Below, in pieces: positions 37,384-47,269 of a DNA stretch of 64,000 nucleotides. The DNA comes from Clostridiales bacterium. GTDB lineage: Bacteria; Bacillota; Clostridia; Christensenellales; CAG-138. A model generated the notes under the pieces. It saw only the letters and a list, made by a program, of their open reading frames with translations, was not told the origin of the DNA and ran no database searches. Numbering within the stretch: position 1 is the stretch's first letter; the number at the start of each line of letters is the position of its first letter. The position numbers and the translations under genes were made by a program. The stretch lies in the NCBI GenBank assembly GCA_012838425.1, contig DUPG01000008.1:84042-148041 (forward strand), written 5' to 3'.

Positions 37384-38850
37384 ATGGAGCAGACAGAGAG
37401 AAATCTTACAATGCTTACCGACTTGTACCAGCTTACAATGATGTACGGCTATTACAAGTCGGGCAATACTGAAAAAGAGGCGGTGTTCGACCTCTTTTTC
37501 CGCGAAACAGGCAATCACAGAGCGTATGCGGTGCTATGCGGTATCGAATCTATTATCGACTACATAAACAATCTCAGGTTCACAGACGCTGATATTGCAT
37601 ACTTGCGTTCACTCAACCTATTTGACGAAGATTTTTTGAGCTATCTCAAAAACTTCAAGTTCACAGGCGATATTTACGCCATGCCCGAAGGCACAGTCGT
37701 ATTTCCTATGGAGCCGCTTGTAAGAGTGCGCGCAAAAATGCTTGAAGCGCAGTTCATTGAAACCGCCTTGCTGGTATTCGTGAACCATCAAACCTCTATT
37801 GCTTCAAAGGCAAGCAGGATAAAGCACGCGGCAGGCGACGACGCTGTTGTAGAATTCGGGCTAAGGCGTGCGCATGGCGCAGACGCCGGCACTCTCGGCG
37901 CAAGGGCGGCAATAATAGGCGGCTGCTCCGGCACAAGCAATGTGCTTTGCGGTCAGCTGTATGGCTCTGAGGTCAAGGGTACTCATGCGCACTCATGGGT
38001 AATGAGCTTTGAAAGCGAATTAGAAGCGTTTCGAGCATACGCAAGGTGCTTTCCTAACGCCTGTATGCTGCTGGTGGATACATACGACACGCTGAAAAGC
38101 GGCGTTCCGAACGCGATTACGGTTTTCCGTGAGCTGCGCGAGCAGGGCTATACAAAGAATTTCGGAATAAGGCTTGATTCGGGCGACCTTGCGTATCTCT
38201 CAAAGGAAGCACGCAAGATGTTAGACGAAGCGGGCTTCCCCGACGCAAAGATTTTCGCTTCAAGCGATTTAGACGAGTATGTTATTCGTGAGCTTAAGAC
38301 GGAGGGCGCGAAAATCGACTTCTGGGGAGTAGGCACAAGGCTTATTACATCAAGCGATTATCCCGTATTGGGCGGCGTATATAAGCTTTCTGCGGAAATT
38401 GAAGACGGGGTTATAATTCCTAAGATAAAGATTTCAGATAACCCCATAAAAACCACAAATCCGGGCTACAAGAAGGTGTTTAGGCTGTATTCAAAGCATA
38501 ATGATTATGCGCTTGCTGATGTAATAGCCTTAGATGACGAGGTCATAGACGATACGCGTCCCTTAAAGCTCTACCATCCCGAACAGCGCTATAAAAGCAT
38601 GGTGCTTGTAAACTTCTATGCGCGTGAGCTTTTGCAGCCTATATTCCTAAATGGCAAGCAGGTATATCAGTCCCCGTCATTAGAGGAAATATGCGAGTAC
38701 GCGCGCAAGGAAATAGGTCATTTCTGGGACGAATACAAGCGCTTGCTTAATCCGCAGGTATATAAGGTGGACTTGTCAGACAAGTTATACGACCTGAAGC
38801 AAAGCATGATTGCAAGCATTAAGAATTCAAACGAACACCACGAGGTATAG
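37384..38850 (+). CDS. pncB: Nicotinate phosphoribosyltransferase
   Basis: MLTDLYQLTMMYGYYKSGNTEKEAVFDLFFRE; FGLRRAHGADAG; GTHAHSWVMSF; IRLDSGDLAYLS. Confidence 0.96.
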   Translation: MEQTERNLTMLTDLYQLTMMYGYYKSGNTEKEAVFDLFFRETGNHRAYAVLCGIESIIDYINNLRFTDADIAYLRSLNLFDEDFLSYLKNFKFTGDIYAMPEGTVVFPMEPLVRVRAKMLEAQFIETALLVFVNHQTSIASKASRIKHAAGDDAVVEFGLRRAHGADAGTLGARAAIIGGCSGTSNVLCGQLYGSEVKGTHAHSWVMSFESELEAFRAYARCFPNACMLLVDTYDTLKSGVPNAITVFRELREQGYTKNFGIRLDSGDLAYLSKEARKMLDEAGFPDAKIFASSDLDEYVIRELKTEGAKIDFWGVGTRLITSSDYPVLGGVYKLSAEIEDGVIIPKIKISDNPIKTTNPGYKKVFRLYSKHNDYALADVIALDDEVIDDTRPLKLYHPEQRYKSMVLVNFYARELLQPIFLNGKQVYQSPSLEEICEYARKEIGHFWDEYKRLLNPQVYKVDLSDKLYDLKQSMIASIKNSNEHHEV

Positions 38851-38851
38851 T

Positions 38852-39580
38852 GTGTATTCGCATTTCGATACAGTGCTAATAACAGGCGGCTCTCGCGGAA
38901 TAGGCGCAGAAATGGTAAAAGCCTTTTCCGCGCAGGGCTACAGGGTGGCATTTATATATCTGAATTCCGATGAACAGGCGAAAGAATTGTCAAAAGAGCA
39001 TGACGCCTATGCAATCAAGGCAGATGTTTCCGACATAAATCAGATAAAGCACGCAGTACAAAGCGCAATAGACTATCTCAACGGAATAGATGTTCTCATA
39101 AACAACGCAGGCATTGCGCAGTCAAAGCTGTTTTGCGATATAAGCGAATTCGACTTTCAGAATATGCTGAATGTAAACCTAAATGGCGTTTTCTACACAA
39201 CGCAGGCGGTTCTGCCCCATATGATTTCAAAAAAACGTGGGCGAATCATAAACATTGCGTCTGTGTGGGGCGTATGCGGCGCTTCTATGGAAACGCACTA
39301 TTCAGCCTCAAAGGCCGCGGTTATTGGCTTTACAAAGGCGTTGGCGAAGGAAGTAGCCCCCTGTCAGATAACCGTTAACTGCATTGCTCCGGGCGTTATA
39401 GATACTGATATGAATGCTTGTTACAGTGAATCCGATATTGAGTCGCTTTGCGAGCAAATTCCGTTAGGGCGTATGGGTTCGGTTCGTGATGTCGCAGAAT
39501 TAGCATTGTTCTTAGCCTCTAAGAATGCCGCGTACATAACCGGACAGGTAATAGGTGTTGACGGCGGGTTTGCGGTGTAG
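38852..39580 (+). CDS. Short-chain dehydrogenase/reductase (FabG-like), GTG start
   Basis: VLITGGSRGIGAEMVKAF; NNAGIAQSK; YSASKAAVIGFTKALAKE. Confidence 0.92.
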   Translation: MYSHFDTVLITGGSRGIGAEMVKAFSAQGYRVAFIYLNSDEQAKELSKEHDAYAIKADVSDINQIKHAVQSAIDYLNGIDVLINNAGIAQSKLFCDISEFDFQNMLNVNLNGVFYTTQAVLPHMISKKRGRIINIASVWGVCGASMETHYSASKAAVIGFTKALAKEVAPCQITVNCIAPGVIDTDMNACYSESDIESLCEQIPLGRMGSVRDVAELALFLASKNAAYITGQVIGVDGGFAV

Positions 39581-39699
39581 CAGATAGTGGTGAGTTATAG
39601 TTTTTGCTGCAGAAAGCGCATTTCAGCACTTTGAAAAGTCGTTCCGCCAAAAAACCATTCTCTTTTTTGCTAATATCACATTTTTTATACATTTTCCGC

Positions 39700-39728
39700 T
39701 TGACAAAGCTTTTTCCTTTTATTATTAT
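39700..39728 (+). promoter_or_regulatory. Putative promoter for rplM-rpsI
   Basis: TTGACA (39700-39705) - 17 nt - TATTAT (39723-39728). Confidence 0.7.
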
Positions 39729-39747
39729 TAAGTTTGTGTGTAAAGGG

Positions 39748-39790
39748 GAATTCCTCAGGCGACCACAGCCCCGGACGCCTGTCAGAATTC
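39748..39790 (+). ncRNA. L13-leader-like structured 5' UTR
   Basis: GAATTC-CT-CAGGCG-ACCACAGCCCCGGA-CGCCTG-TCA-GAATTC two-tier stem between promoter and rplM. Confidence 0.7.
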
Positions 39791-39832
39791 TTGCGTTCAC
39801 AGCAACAAATTGTAAGAAATCGGAGGACGGCC

Positions 39833-40264
39833 ATGAAAACATATATGGCAAAGGCAGAAACCGTTGACCGCAAATGGTATATAATCGATGCGGAAGGTAT
39901 GGTGCTTGGCAGAATGGCATCACAGGTTGCTGCGATTCTTAGGGGAAAGCACAAGCCAACCTATACGCCTCATGTAGATACAGGCGACCATGTTATTATA
40001 GTAAACGCAGATAAGATTGTTCTGACTGGCAGAAAGTTAGATCAGAAAAAGTATTACAAGCATTCGGGTTATCCGGGCGGTTTGAAGGAGATTTCGTACA
40101 GAGCTCTTATGAACAAGAAGCCCGAATTCGTTGTTATGGAAGCTATTCGTTTGATGCTCCCCAAGGGTCCCTTGGGTCGTCAAATGCTAACAAAGCTTCG
40201 TGTTTACAGCGGAACTGAACATAAGCATCAGGCACAAATGCCCGAAAAACTCGAGCTTAAATAA
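39833..40264 (+). CDS. rplM: 50S ribosomal protein L13
   Basis: [62 protein letters not shown]. Confidence 0.98.
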   Translation: MKTYMAKAETVDRKWYIIDAEGMVLGRMASQVAAILRGKHKPTYTPHVDTGDHVIIVNADKIVLTGRKLDQKKYYKHSGYPGGLKEISYRALMNKKPEFVVMEAIRLMLPKGPLGRQMLTKLRVYSGTEHKHQAQMPEKLELK

Positions 40265-40281
40265 GCGGTTAGGAGATAGTT

Positions 40282-40674
40282 ATGGCAAATACAGTTTATC
40301 TTGGAACAGGAAGGCGTAAGAAGGCAATCGCACGCGTTCGTTTGATACCGGGTACTGGCAATATCACTATAAATAAGCGTGGTATTGATAACTACTTTGG
40401 TTTGGAAACATTGAAGATGATTGTTCGCGCACCCTTAGAGCTTACCGGCACAATAGGCAAGTTCGATGCGCTGATAAGCGTTCATGGCGGCGGAACAACA
40501 GGTCAGGCAGGCGCGATTCGTCATGGCATTTCACGCGCATTGATAAAGGCTAACCCTGACTTGAGAAAGACTTTGAAGTCTGCGGGCTTCTTAACAAGAG
40601 ACCCGAGAGCGAAGGAACGCAAAAAGTACGGTCTTAAAGCCGCACGCCGCGCACCTCAGTTCTCAAAGAGATAA
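40282..40674 (+). CDS. rpsI: 30S ribosomal protein S9
   Basis: [21 protein letters not shown]...[24 protein letters not shown]. Confidence 0.98.
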   Translation: MANTVYLGTGRRKKAIARVRLIPGTGNITINKRGIDNYFGLETLKMIVRAPLELTGTIGKFDALISVHGGGTTGQAGAIRHGISRALIKANPDLRKTLKSAGFLTRDPRAKERKKYGLKAARRAPQFSKR

Positions 40675-40693
40675 TCTATCAAAAAACTTTTGG

Positions 40694-40725
40694 CACCCCA
40701 AAGCGCATGTTTTGGGGTGTTTTTT
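40694..40725 (+). terminator. Rho-independent terminator after rpsI
   Basis: CACCCCAAA...TTTGGGGTG followed by TTTTTT. Confidence 0.9.
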
Positions 40726-40729
40726 ATAG

Positions 40730-41206
40730 GTGCATATGGATTTAACATTCAAAACAGAAAACGGAAGGTTCAATTATCGTGTAGGCGCAATTATTATTCA
40801 CGATAATAAAATTCTTATGGTAAAAAATGAGCTCTCGCCATACTTTTATAGCGTGGGCGGGCGCGTTAAGCTGAACGAAACTGCCGAGCAAGCCGTATTG
40901 CGCGAGGTGTATGAGGAAACAGGTATTCACATGGAAGTCGACAGGCTGGGCTTCGTTCACGAATGCTTCTTTGTTGAGGAGGTTACTAAAGAACGCTTTC
41001 ACGAGCTTTCATTCTACTTCTACATAAAAGCAAAGGATATAGAGAATATCCGCTCAAACAGCTACACAGAGCTTGGTGCAAAGGAAGGCTTGTTCTGGCT
41101 TCCGCTTGACAGATTGAACGAATTTTACATATACCCCGAGTTTTTTAGGGAGAAGCTTCTATCTCCTATCACAGAGCTTCAACATATTTTGACGGTGAGG
41201 GAATAA
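40730..41206 (+). CDS. NUDIX hydrolase
   Basis: GGRVKLNETAEQAVLREVYEETGI NUDIX box. Confidence 0.92.
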   Translation: MHMDLTFKTENGRFNYRVGAIIIHDNKILMVKNELSPYFYSVGGRVKLNETAEQAVLREVYEETGIHMEVDRLGFVHECFFVEEVTKERFHELSFYFYIKAKDIENIRSNSYTELGAKEGLFWLPLDRLNEFYIYPEFFREKLLSPITELQHILTVRE

Positions 41207-41207
41207 G

Positions 41208-41951
41208 GTGATTCATAAGGAATACAGTCATAAAGCGCAATCCGATACCTGCATTGTGTTCGTTCATGGGATACAGGGCAGTCCTTGGCAGTTTAATTAC
41301 TTGATTGACGCGCTTGATAATAAGTATTCGGTTGAAAACCTGCTGCTTCCCGGGCATGGCTATACTGCAAAAGAGTTTTCGCAAACGAGTATGCAGGAAT
41401 GGCAAAGCTATGTTGACAAAAGGATTCAGAGGTTAGAAAAAGAGTATGCAAATATCGTTATAGTAGGACATTCAATGGGCGGACTGTTGGCGGTGCAATC
41501 TGCGCTTTCTTTTCCTGATAAAATCAAAGGGCTGTTTCTGCTTGCGTTACCCTTAGTTGTTAATATGCGTTATCGTTTCATAAGAAACAGCCTTATTATC
41601 GGCTTTTCAAACAGAAATGATGACGAAGTGATAGCAGCCGCGCGAAAAGCAAACAGTATAAGCACAAAAAGCGCGTTTGAATACTTAGCCTGCACTCCGC
41701 GCTATATAGAATTGCTGAAAAAGAGCTATACAACGCGTAAGCTGTTGATCAAGTTAAGTGTTCCGGTTACGATTATTCAATCCTCAGATGATGAGATAGT
41801 CAGCAACAGGTCGCTGCAATATGTAAAGCCGTATAGCAATATAAAAGCGCTTATTGTAGAGGATTCCGGGCATTATTATTACCCCAAGACAGCAAAAGAA
41901 TTCATAGTTAACGAGCTTTTCGCCTTCCTATCGTGTATAATATCCACATGA
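41208..41951 (+). CDS. Alpha/beta hydrolase (carboxylesterase-like)
   Basis: IVFVHGIQGSPWQFNYL; VIVGHSMGGLLA; DSGHYYY. Confidence 0.9.
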   Translation: MIHKEYSHKAQSDTCIVFVHGIQGSPWQFNYLIDALDNKYSVENLLLPGHGYTAKEFSQTSMQEWQSYVDKRIQRLEKEYANIVIVGHSMGGLLAVQSALSFPDKIKGLFLLALPLVVNMRYRFIRNSLIIGFSNRNDDEVIAAARKANSISTKSAFEYLACTPRYIELLKKSYTTRKLLIKLSVPVTIIQSSDDEIVSNRSLQYVKPYSNIKALIVEDSGHYYYPKTAKEFIVNELFAFLSCIIST

Positions 41952-42433
41952 TGCTTCACAATGTACCGCCGGTTTTCGACGAGCACTCAAAGATACTTAT
42001 ATTAGGAAGCTTCCCTTCTGTTAAGTCGCGCGAGGAGGGTTTTTTCTACGCGCATCCGCAAAACAGGTTTTGGAAGGTGCTCTCCGCAATATTAGGCTGT
42101 GTAACTCCAAGCACAATAGAGGAAAAGCGCACTATGCTTATTCAGCACAATATCGCGCTATGGGATGTAATTCATTCATGCAATATAAAGGGCTCAGGCG
42201 ACAGCAGTATCACAGATGTAGTGCCAAATGATATTGAATCTATTATAAAAAGCACTCAAGTAAAAGCCATATTCGTAAACGGGAAAACAGCCTCACGTCT
42301 ATATGATAAGTACATTTTTCCGAAAACTAATATAAAAGCAATAGCCTTGCCCTCAACAAGTCCGGCAAATGCGGCACGGAGTCTTGAAAACCTCATAAAA
42401 GCATGGAGCGTTATTTTAGAGCATCTATCCTGA
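41948..42433 (+). CDS. DNA-deoxyinosine glycosylase / uracil-DNA glycosylase superfamily
   Basis: ILILGSFPSVKSREEGFFYAHPQNRFWKVLSAILG; FVNGKTASRLYDKY; LPSTSPANA. Confidence 0.9.
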   Translation: MMLHNVPPVFDEHSKILILGSFPSVKSREEGFFYAHPQNRFWKVLSAILGCVTPSTIEEKRTMLIQHNIALWDVIHSCNIKGSGDSSITDVVPNDIESIIKSTQVKAIFVNGKTASRLYDKYIFPKTNIKAIALPSTSPANAARSLENLIKAWSVILEHLS

Positions 42434-42974
42434 ACAGTATATAGGGGTATAACGCTTCGTCATACGATATTCTGATTATTCGCCAGTAATTGCCCTGCTT
42501 TTGAACAGTCAGCATGGCTTGGTATTCGCCGGCGGGTCCCGTAGATGTCATAAGCTTGAATTGAATAGTGAATATGCTCGTGTTATCGCCTATATGCTCA
42601 ACTCCTATGATTTTGAAGCTGTCCACCCAAGGGCTTGATATGCCAGTTACCCAGTTAGGCGAATTCTCCTCTAACTGCTTTATGTATTCCGCTTTCAGCT
42701 CGCTGCTCATAACCGCATATTGCAGTGCGGCGCTTCTTTTCACTAATCCGCTTGACCATATTTCTGCGGTGGCCTGCGGATTGCACGCGCCTATTTCGTC
42801 AATAGCCTGCAAAAGCAATAAATTACGCACCCTGCAGTTATCCAATTCGGTTGAGTTTGTAAATACAGCCATAGTGCCGTTGTTTAATAGGAATGCGGCT
42901 AAAACTATTATAATTACTCCAAAAAAACTGAAAGCAATAGCAAGAAATGCTTTGTGCTTGAACGGGTTTTTCAT
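42411..42974 (-). CDS. Hypothetical membrane-anchored protein
   Basis: N-term TM; ENSPNWVTGISSPWVDSFKI; convergent 23-nt overlap with preceding gene. Confidence 0.65.
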   Translation of the reverse strand: MKNPFKHKAFLAIAFSFFGVIIIVLAAFLLNNGTMAVFTNSTELDNCRVRNLLLLQAIDEIGACNPQATAEIWSSGLVKRSAALQYAVMSSELKAEYIKQLEENSPNWVTGISSPWVDSFKIIGVEHIGDNTSIFTIQFKLMTSTGPAGEYQAMLTVQKQGNYWRIIRISYDEALYPYILFRIDALK

Positions 42975-43023
42975 ATTTACCCTCCCATTATGCGCTAATA
43001 CAATCTATGCAACAACGGGAAAG

Positions 43024-44325
43024 CTATTTACTTTTTTTCTGTCTGTGTTTTTCGGCTATCTTGGCTTCAAGCCCCATATCGCTTGGAATATAATACTTCT
43101 TGCCCTTTACTGATGGCGGCATATACTCCTGCTCAACCTCATGATTCGGGTAATCGTGCGGATACTTGTAGCCCACGCCGTCGCCCAATTTCGCTGCGCC
43201 CTTGTACGAAGTATCGCGCAAATGCACGGGCACAGGCTCGTCAATAGTGTTTTCAGCGTCCTTCATCGCCTCGCCTATCGCCATTACAACAGAGTTTGAT
43301 TTCGGGCTTTCGCATATGAATATTATAGCCTGCGCTATGGGCAATCTCGCTTCGGGCATACCTATAAGTTCAAGCGCCTGCGCCGCGGCAACTGCCTGCT
43401 GTAATGCTTGCGGATTTGCCAACCCCACGTCCTCAGAAGCGTGCGCTATCATTCGCCTTACTATTATTCGCGGGTCCGCGCCTGCGTATATGAGCCTTGC
43501 GAACCACGCCAACGCCGCTGACGAATCTCCGCCCCTCAGACTTTTGCAGAAAGCGGATAGCATATCGTAAAACTGCTGCTCATCGCAGTTAATTGCCTTT
43601 GCCTGTATGGAGTCCTCGGCAATCTCTTTAGTAATATGAATCCTACCGTTTTCATCTTTCTCGGTTGTAAGAACTGCAAGCTCTAAAGCGTTCAAAGCAC
43701 ATCTTACATCGCCATTAGCTATATATGCTATGTGGTCAAGCGCGTCTGCATCTATTACGACATCGTATCTGCCAAGCCCTCTCTCCTTATCCGTCAACGC
43801 GCGATTCAGGGCAGTTTTTACATCATCAACCGTAAGAGGATAGAACCTGAAAACTCTGCAGCGGCTTACAATAGCGCCTGTCATAGCGATATACGGATTC
43901 TCCGTCGTTGAGCCAATGAACTTGATAGTACCGCTTTCAAGCGCGGGCAATATGCTGTCGGATTGTGCCTTTGTCCACCTGTGGCACTCGTCTAACAGTA
44001 CATAGGTGCCTATTCCGTACATTTCCAGGTGCTTTTCGGCTTCCTGTATTACGCTTCGAATTTCCTTTACGCCCGATGTTACGGCGTTCAGCTTTATGAA
44101 TCGCGAATTCGTGGTATTTGCTATTATTGAAGCCAGAGTTGTTTTCCCCACGCCGGGCGGACCGAAGAAAATACTGCTTGTGAGAGAGTCTGTTTCAATA
44201 GCTCTGCGCAAAAGCTTGCCCTTGCCGACAATATGCGCCTGCCCTATGAATTCATCTAATGTAAGGGGGCGTATTCTGTCAGCCAAAGGGGTGGTTATTC
44301 TTTTTTGCGCATCTAATAGGTTCAT
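43024..44325 (-). CDS. rarA: Replication-associated recombination protein RarA/MgsA
   Basis: PLADRIRPLTLDEFIGQAHIVG; FGPPGVGKTTLA; GADPRIIVRRMIAHASEDVGLANP. Confidence 0.95.
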   Translation of the reverse strand: MNLLDAQKRITTPLADRIRPLTLDEFIGQAHIVGKGKLLRRAIETDSLTSSIFFGPPGVGKTTLASIIANTTNSRFIKLNAVTSGVKEIRSVIQEAEKHLEMYGIGTYVLLDECHRWTKAQSDSILPALESGTIKFIGSTTENPYIAMTGAIVSRCRVFRFYPLTVDDVKTALNRALTDKERGLGRYDVVIDADALDHIAYIANGDVRCALNALELAVLTTEKDENGRIHITKEIAEDSIQAKAINCDEQQFYDMLSAFCKSLRGGDSSAALAWFARLIYAGADPRIIVRRMIAHASEDVGLANPQALQQAVAAAQALELIGMPEARLPIAQAIIFICESPKSNSVVMAIGEAMKDAENTIDEPVPVHLRDTSYKGAAKLGDGVGYKYPHDYPNHEVEQEYMPPSVKGKKYYIPSDMGLEAKIAEKHRQKKSK

Positions 44326-44338
44326 ATATATAGAAAAT

Positions 44339-44364
44339 GTGGGATAAGAATACTCTTACCCCAC
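44339..44364 (-). terminator. Putative terminator hairpin of the kor/vor operon
   Basis: GTGGGATAAG-AATACT-CTTACCCCAC (one mismatch) between the end of the gamma-subunit gene and rarA. Confidence 0.6.
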
Positions 44365-44375
44365 GAAATACAGTT

Positions 44376-44921
44376 TTACTTTGTAGCTCGTGCGGCCTCC
44401 GCGCCCTTTTTCAGCGCCTCGCGGTTCAAGGGTATGAGGTCTGCCTTCTTAGCGCCTAACTTATGCGAGAGCGCAGCGACTATGTTTTCAACATCAACGC
44501 ACTTCGTAACCTCAACAAACGCGCCGAGCATAACCATATTTATAACCTTGGGATTTCCCAGCCCGTCTGCAATATCGTTGCAGGGAACATAGTACACATT
44601 TATATCGGTGCGCTTGGGCTTTATATCAATAATCGAGCTGTTTATAAACAGATTGCCGCCGGGCAATAATGCGCTTTCGAACTTCTCAAGGGAGGGTCTG
44701 TTCATAGCTACTACATTTGTTGCCTGCGTAACAATGGGAGAAGCAACGGGTTCGTCGGAAACGACTACCGAGCAGTTCGCTGTGCCTCCGCGCATCTCGG
44801 GGCCGTATGAGGGAAGCCAAGAAACTTCCTTGTCCTCAAGCATACCGGCATAAGCCAATAGCTGACCCATAAGAAGCACACCCTGTCCGCCAAAACCTGC
44901 GAAAATGTTTTGTTCTAACAT
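44376..44921 (-). CDS. 2-oxoacid:acceptor oxidoreductase, gamma subunit
   Basis: NIFAGFGGQGVLLMGQLLAYAGM; LPSYGPEMRGGTANC. Confidence 0.93.
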   Translation of the reverse strand: MLEQNIFAGFGGQGVLLMGQLLAYAGMLEDKEVSWLPSYGPEMRGGTANCSVVVSDEPVASPIVTQATNVVAMNRPSLEKFESALLPGGNLFINSSIIDIKPKRTDINVYYVPCNDIADGLGNPKVINMVMLGAFVEVTKCVDVENIVAALSHKLGAKKADLIPLNREALKKGAEAARATK

Positions 44922-44922
44922 A

Positions 44923-45657
44923 TTAAACCTCCTTTTTTACGCCCAAAGGATAGTAGGGAATCATGTTTTCTTCAAGCCATTTCATTGATTCCGCAGGGCT
45001 CATACCCCAGTTCGTGGGGCAGTTAGAAAGCACTTCTACCAATGAGAAGCCCTTGCCGGCAAGCTGAGTTTCAAAAGCCTTCTTAATAGCTTTCTTAGCT
45101 TTAATTATATTGCCGGGGCTGTTTACTGCGACGCGCTCTATATAAGCAGAACCTTCGATGGTTGCAAGCATTTCGGCGATTCTTATAGGACTGCCGCAAT
45201 GCTCCTTGTCGCGACCATAGGGGGAAGTGGTGGTCTTTTGCCCTACAAGAGTTGTAGGTGCCATCTGACCGCCTGTCATGCCGTATATAGCGTTGTTTAT
45301 GAATATAGTCGTAATTTTTTCGCCTCTATGTGCAGCGTGAACTATTTCCGCGGTACCTATCGAAGCCAAGTCGCCGTCACCCTGATAGGTGAATACTACA
45401 TTATCGGGGTTAACGCGCTTAATGCCTGTTGCGACTGCCGGCGCTCTGCCGTGTGCTGCTTCCATTGAGTCGATATTGAAGTAACGATATGCGAATACTG
45501 CGCAGCCTACGGGAACAACCGCTATAGCCTTGTTAGCAACGCCTAATTCATCTATCGCTTCTGCAACCAAGCGATGAACTATTCCATGTCCGCAGCCGGG
45601 GCAATAGTGCATGACTGCATCAGTTAATACAGGAGTCTTTTTGAATACGGTTTCCAT
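44923..45657 (-). CDS. 2-oxoacid:ferredoxin oxidoreductase, TPP-binding beta subunit
   Basis: MHYCPGCGHGIVHRLVAEAI; HGRAPAVATGIKRVNPDNVVFTYQGDGDLASIG. Confidence 0.94.
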   Translation of the reverse strand: METVFKKTPVLTDAVMHYCPGCGHGIVHRLVAEAIDELGVANKAIAVVPVGCAVFAYRYFNIDSMEAAHGRAPAVATGIKRVNPDNVVFTYQGDGDLASIGTAEIVHAAHRGEKITTIFINNAIYGMTGGQMAPTTLVGQKTTTSPYGRDKEHCGSPIRIAEMLATIEGSAYIERVAVNSPGNIIKAKKAIKKAFETQLAGKGFSLVEVLSNCPTNWGMSPAESMKWLEENMIPYYPLGVKKEV

Positions 45658-45661
45658 TATG

Positions 45662-46741
45662 TTACCTCCCAAGCTCTATGATTTTATTCAATATTTCTTC
45701 TGCTGTTGGAACAATGCTGCCCGGCTTGCCTAAGAAATCTACGGGCTTTTCGCCGTTTACTGCGATTTTTATGTCCTCAAGCATCTGACCTGCGCTTATT
45801 TCAACTACCAAAGCGCCCTTTACGCTCTTTTGTGCTATAGCGTCATGTACCTGCTTTGTCGGGAAAGGCCATACAGTAATAGGTCTTACGAGTCCTACCT
45901 TTATGCCCTTCTTAGCGGCTAATGCAATAGCGCTCTTGCATATACGGGCGACAGTGCCGTATGCGCAAAGTATGTATTCAGCGCCTTCTGTGTTGTATAG
46001 CTCTACCTTAACCTCTTTTTCCTGAATTTCCTTGTATCTTGCCTGCAAGCGGTCGTTCAATTCCTGCAATTCCTCGTGCTCAATATACAGTGAGTTTATA
46101 ACAGCGCGCTCGCGTGTTGACTTTTCTCTGTCCCAGCCGGTTGCCGCCCAAGTCTTTTCGGGTAGCTTTCTGCCTTCTGATTTCTTAGTGAACTCAACGG
46201 GCTCCATCATCTGACCTATAATACCGTCAGCCAGCATCATAACGGGTATGCGGTATGTATCCGCTACATCGAATGCTTCCTGAACCAAGTCAACAGCTTC
46301 CTGTACGGAAGAAGGCGCGTAAACCACCATTTTGTAGTCGCCATGTCCGCCGCCCTTTGTAGCTTGGAAATAGTCGCCCTGTGATGCCTGAATCGAGCCA
46401 AGTCCGGGACCTCCGCGCATCATATTTACAATGAAGCAGGGAAGCTCAGCGCCAGCAACATACGATATGCCTTCGGACTTCAAGCTGATACCGGGGCTTG
46501 AGCTTGATGTCATAACCCTTGCGCCTGCGCCTGCCGCGCCATATACCATGTTTATAGCGGCGACTTCGCTTTCGGCTTGCAGGTATGTGCCGCCGACCTT
46601 GGGCATTTGAGCCGCCATATACTCGGGAATATCATTCTGCGGAGTGATAGGGTAGCCAAAAAAATAGCGGCAGCCGGCTTGAATTGCAGCTTCAGCTATC
46701 GCTTCGCAACCTTTCATAAGTTGTTTCTTTGTATTCGTCAT
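45662..46741 (-). CDS. 2-oxoacid:ferredoxin oxidoreductase, alpha subunit (VorB/KorA-like)
   Basis: KGCEAIAEAAIQAGCRYFFGYPITPQNDIPEYMA; SSSPGISLKSEGISYVAGAELP. Confidence 0.94.
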   Translation of the reverse strand: MTNTKKQLMKGCEAIAEAAIQAGCRYFFGYPITPQNDIPEYMAAQMPKVGGTYLQAESEVAAINMVYGAAGAGARVMTSSSSPGISLKSEGISYVAGAELPCFIVNMMRGGPGLGSIQASQGDYFQATKGGGHGDYKMVVYAPSSVQEAVDLVQEAFDVADTYRIPVMMLADGIIGQMMEPVEFTKKSEGRKLPEKTWAATGWDREKSTRERAVINSLYIEHEELQELNDRLQARYKEIQEKEVKVELYNTEGAEYILCAYGTVARICKSAIALAAKKGIKVGLVRPITVWPFPTKQVHDAIAQKSVKGALVVEISAGQMLEDIKIAVNGEKPVDFLGKPGSIVPTAEEILNKIIELGR

Positions 46742-46753
46742 AGTATCGCTCCT

Positions 46754-46960
46754 TTACTTATAAATTTCGATTACAGCGTCAGGACAAGTGCGTGCGCATG
46801 AAGCACAAGCGATGCATTGAGACATATCTGTAACTTCGGAAGGGTGATAGCCTTTAGAGTTTAACTTTGTCTTTGAAAGCTGCATAATCTTTTTCGGACA
46901 AGCTCTAACGCATAACCCGCAGCCCTTACAGCGTTCTTCGTTAATGATGACTTTTGCCAT
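46754..46960 (-). CDS. 4Fe-4S ferredoxin, delta subunit of 2-oxoacid oxidoreductase
   Basis: ERCKGCGLCVRACPKKIM and CIACASCARTCPDAVIEI. Confidence 0.94.
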   Translation of the reverse strand: MAKVIINEERCKGCGLCVRACPKKIMQLSKTKLNSKGYHPSEVTDMSQCIACASCARTCPDAVIEIYK

Positions 46961-47205
46961 GCAGTATTACCTCACTTTCAAAATTGCTTCTGCAATCATT
47001 CTATTCTTGCGATTATTATAACATTTATTTATATCGCGTGCAATTAAAGCAATGTAGCATACAGGGCTTATGGAAACCCCGAAAATGCCCATAAATATAG
47101 GCTTTTTTGCACTTAAACAGCCTGTGTTGTGAATATATTTGATTATATATTCGGATATGTGATTAAGTCATATTGCATAATGGCGCTTTATATGCCGATT
47201 TCTCT

Positions 47206-47234
47206 TTGACAACCTATTTTTTAAGGGTTATAAT
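47206..47234 (+). promoter_or_regulatory. Consensus promoter for thrS
   Basis: TTGACA (47206-47211) - 17 nt - TATAAT (47229-47234). Confidence 0.85.
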
Positions 47235-47269
47235 TTCAAGATAAAATATCTGAATCGGAGGAGAATGAA

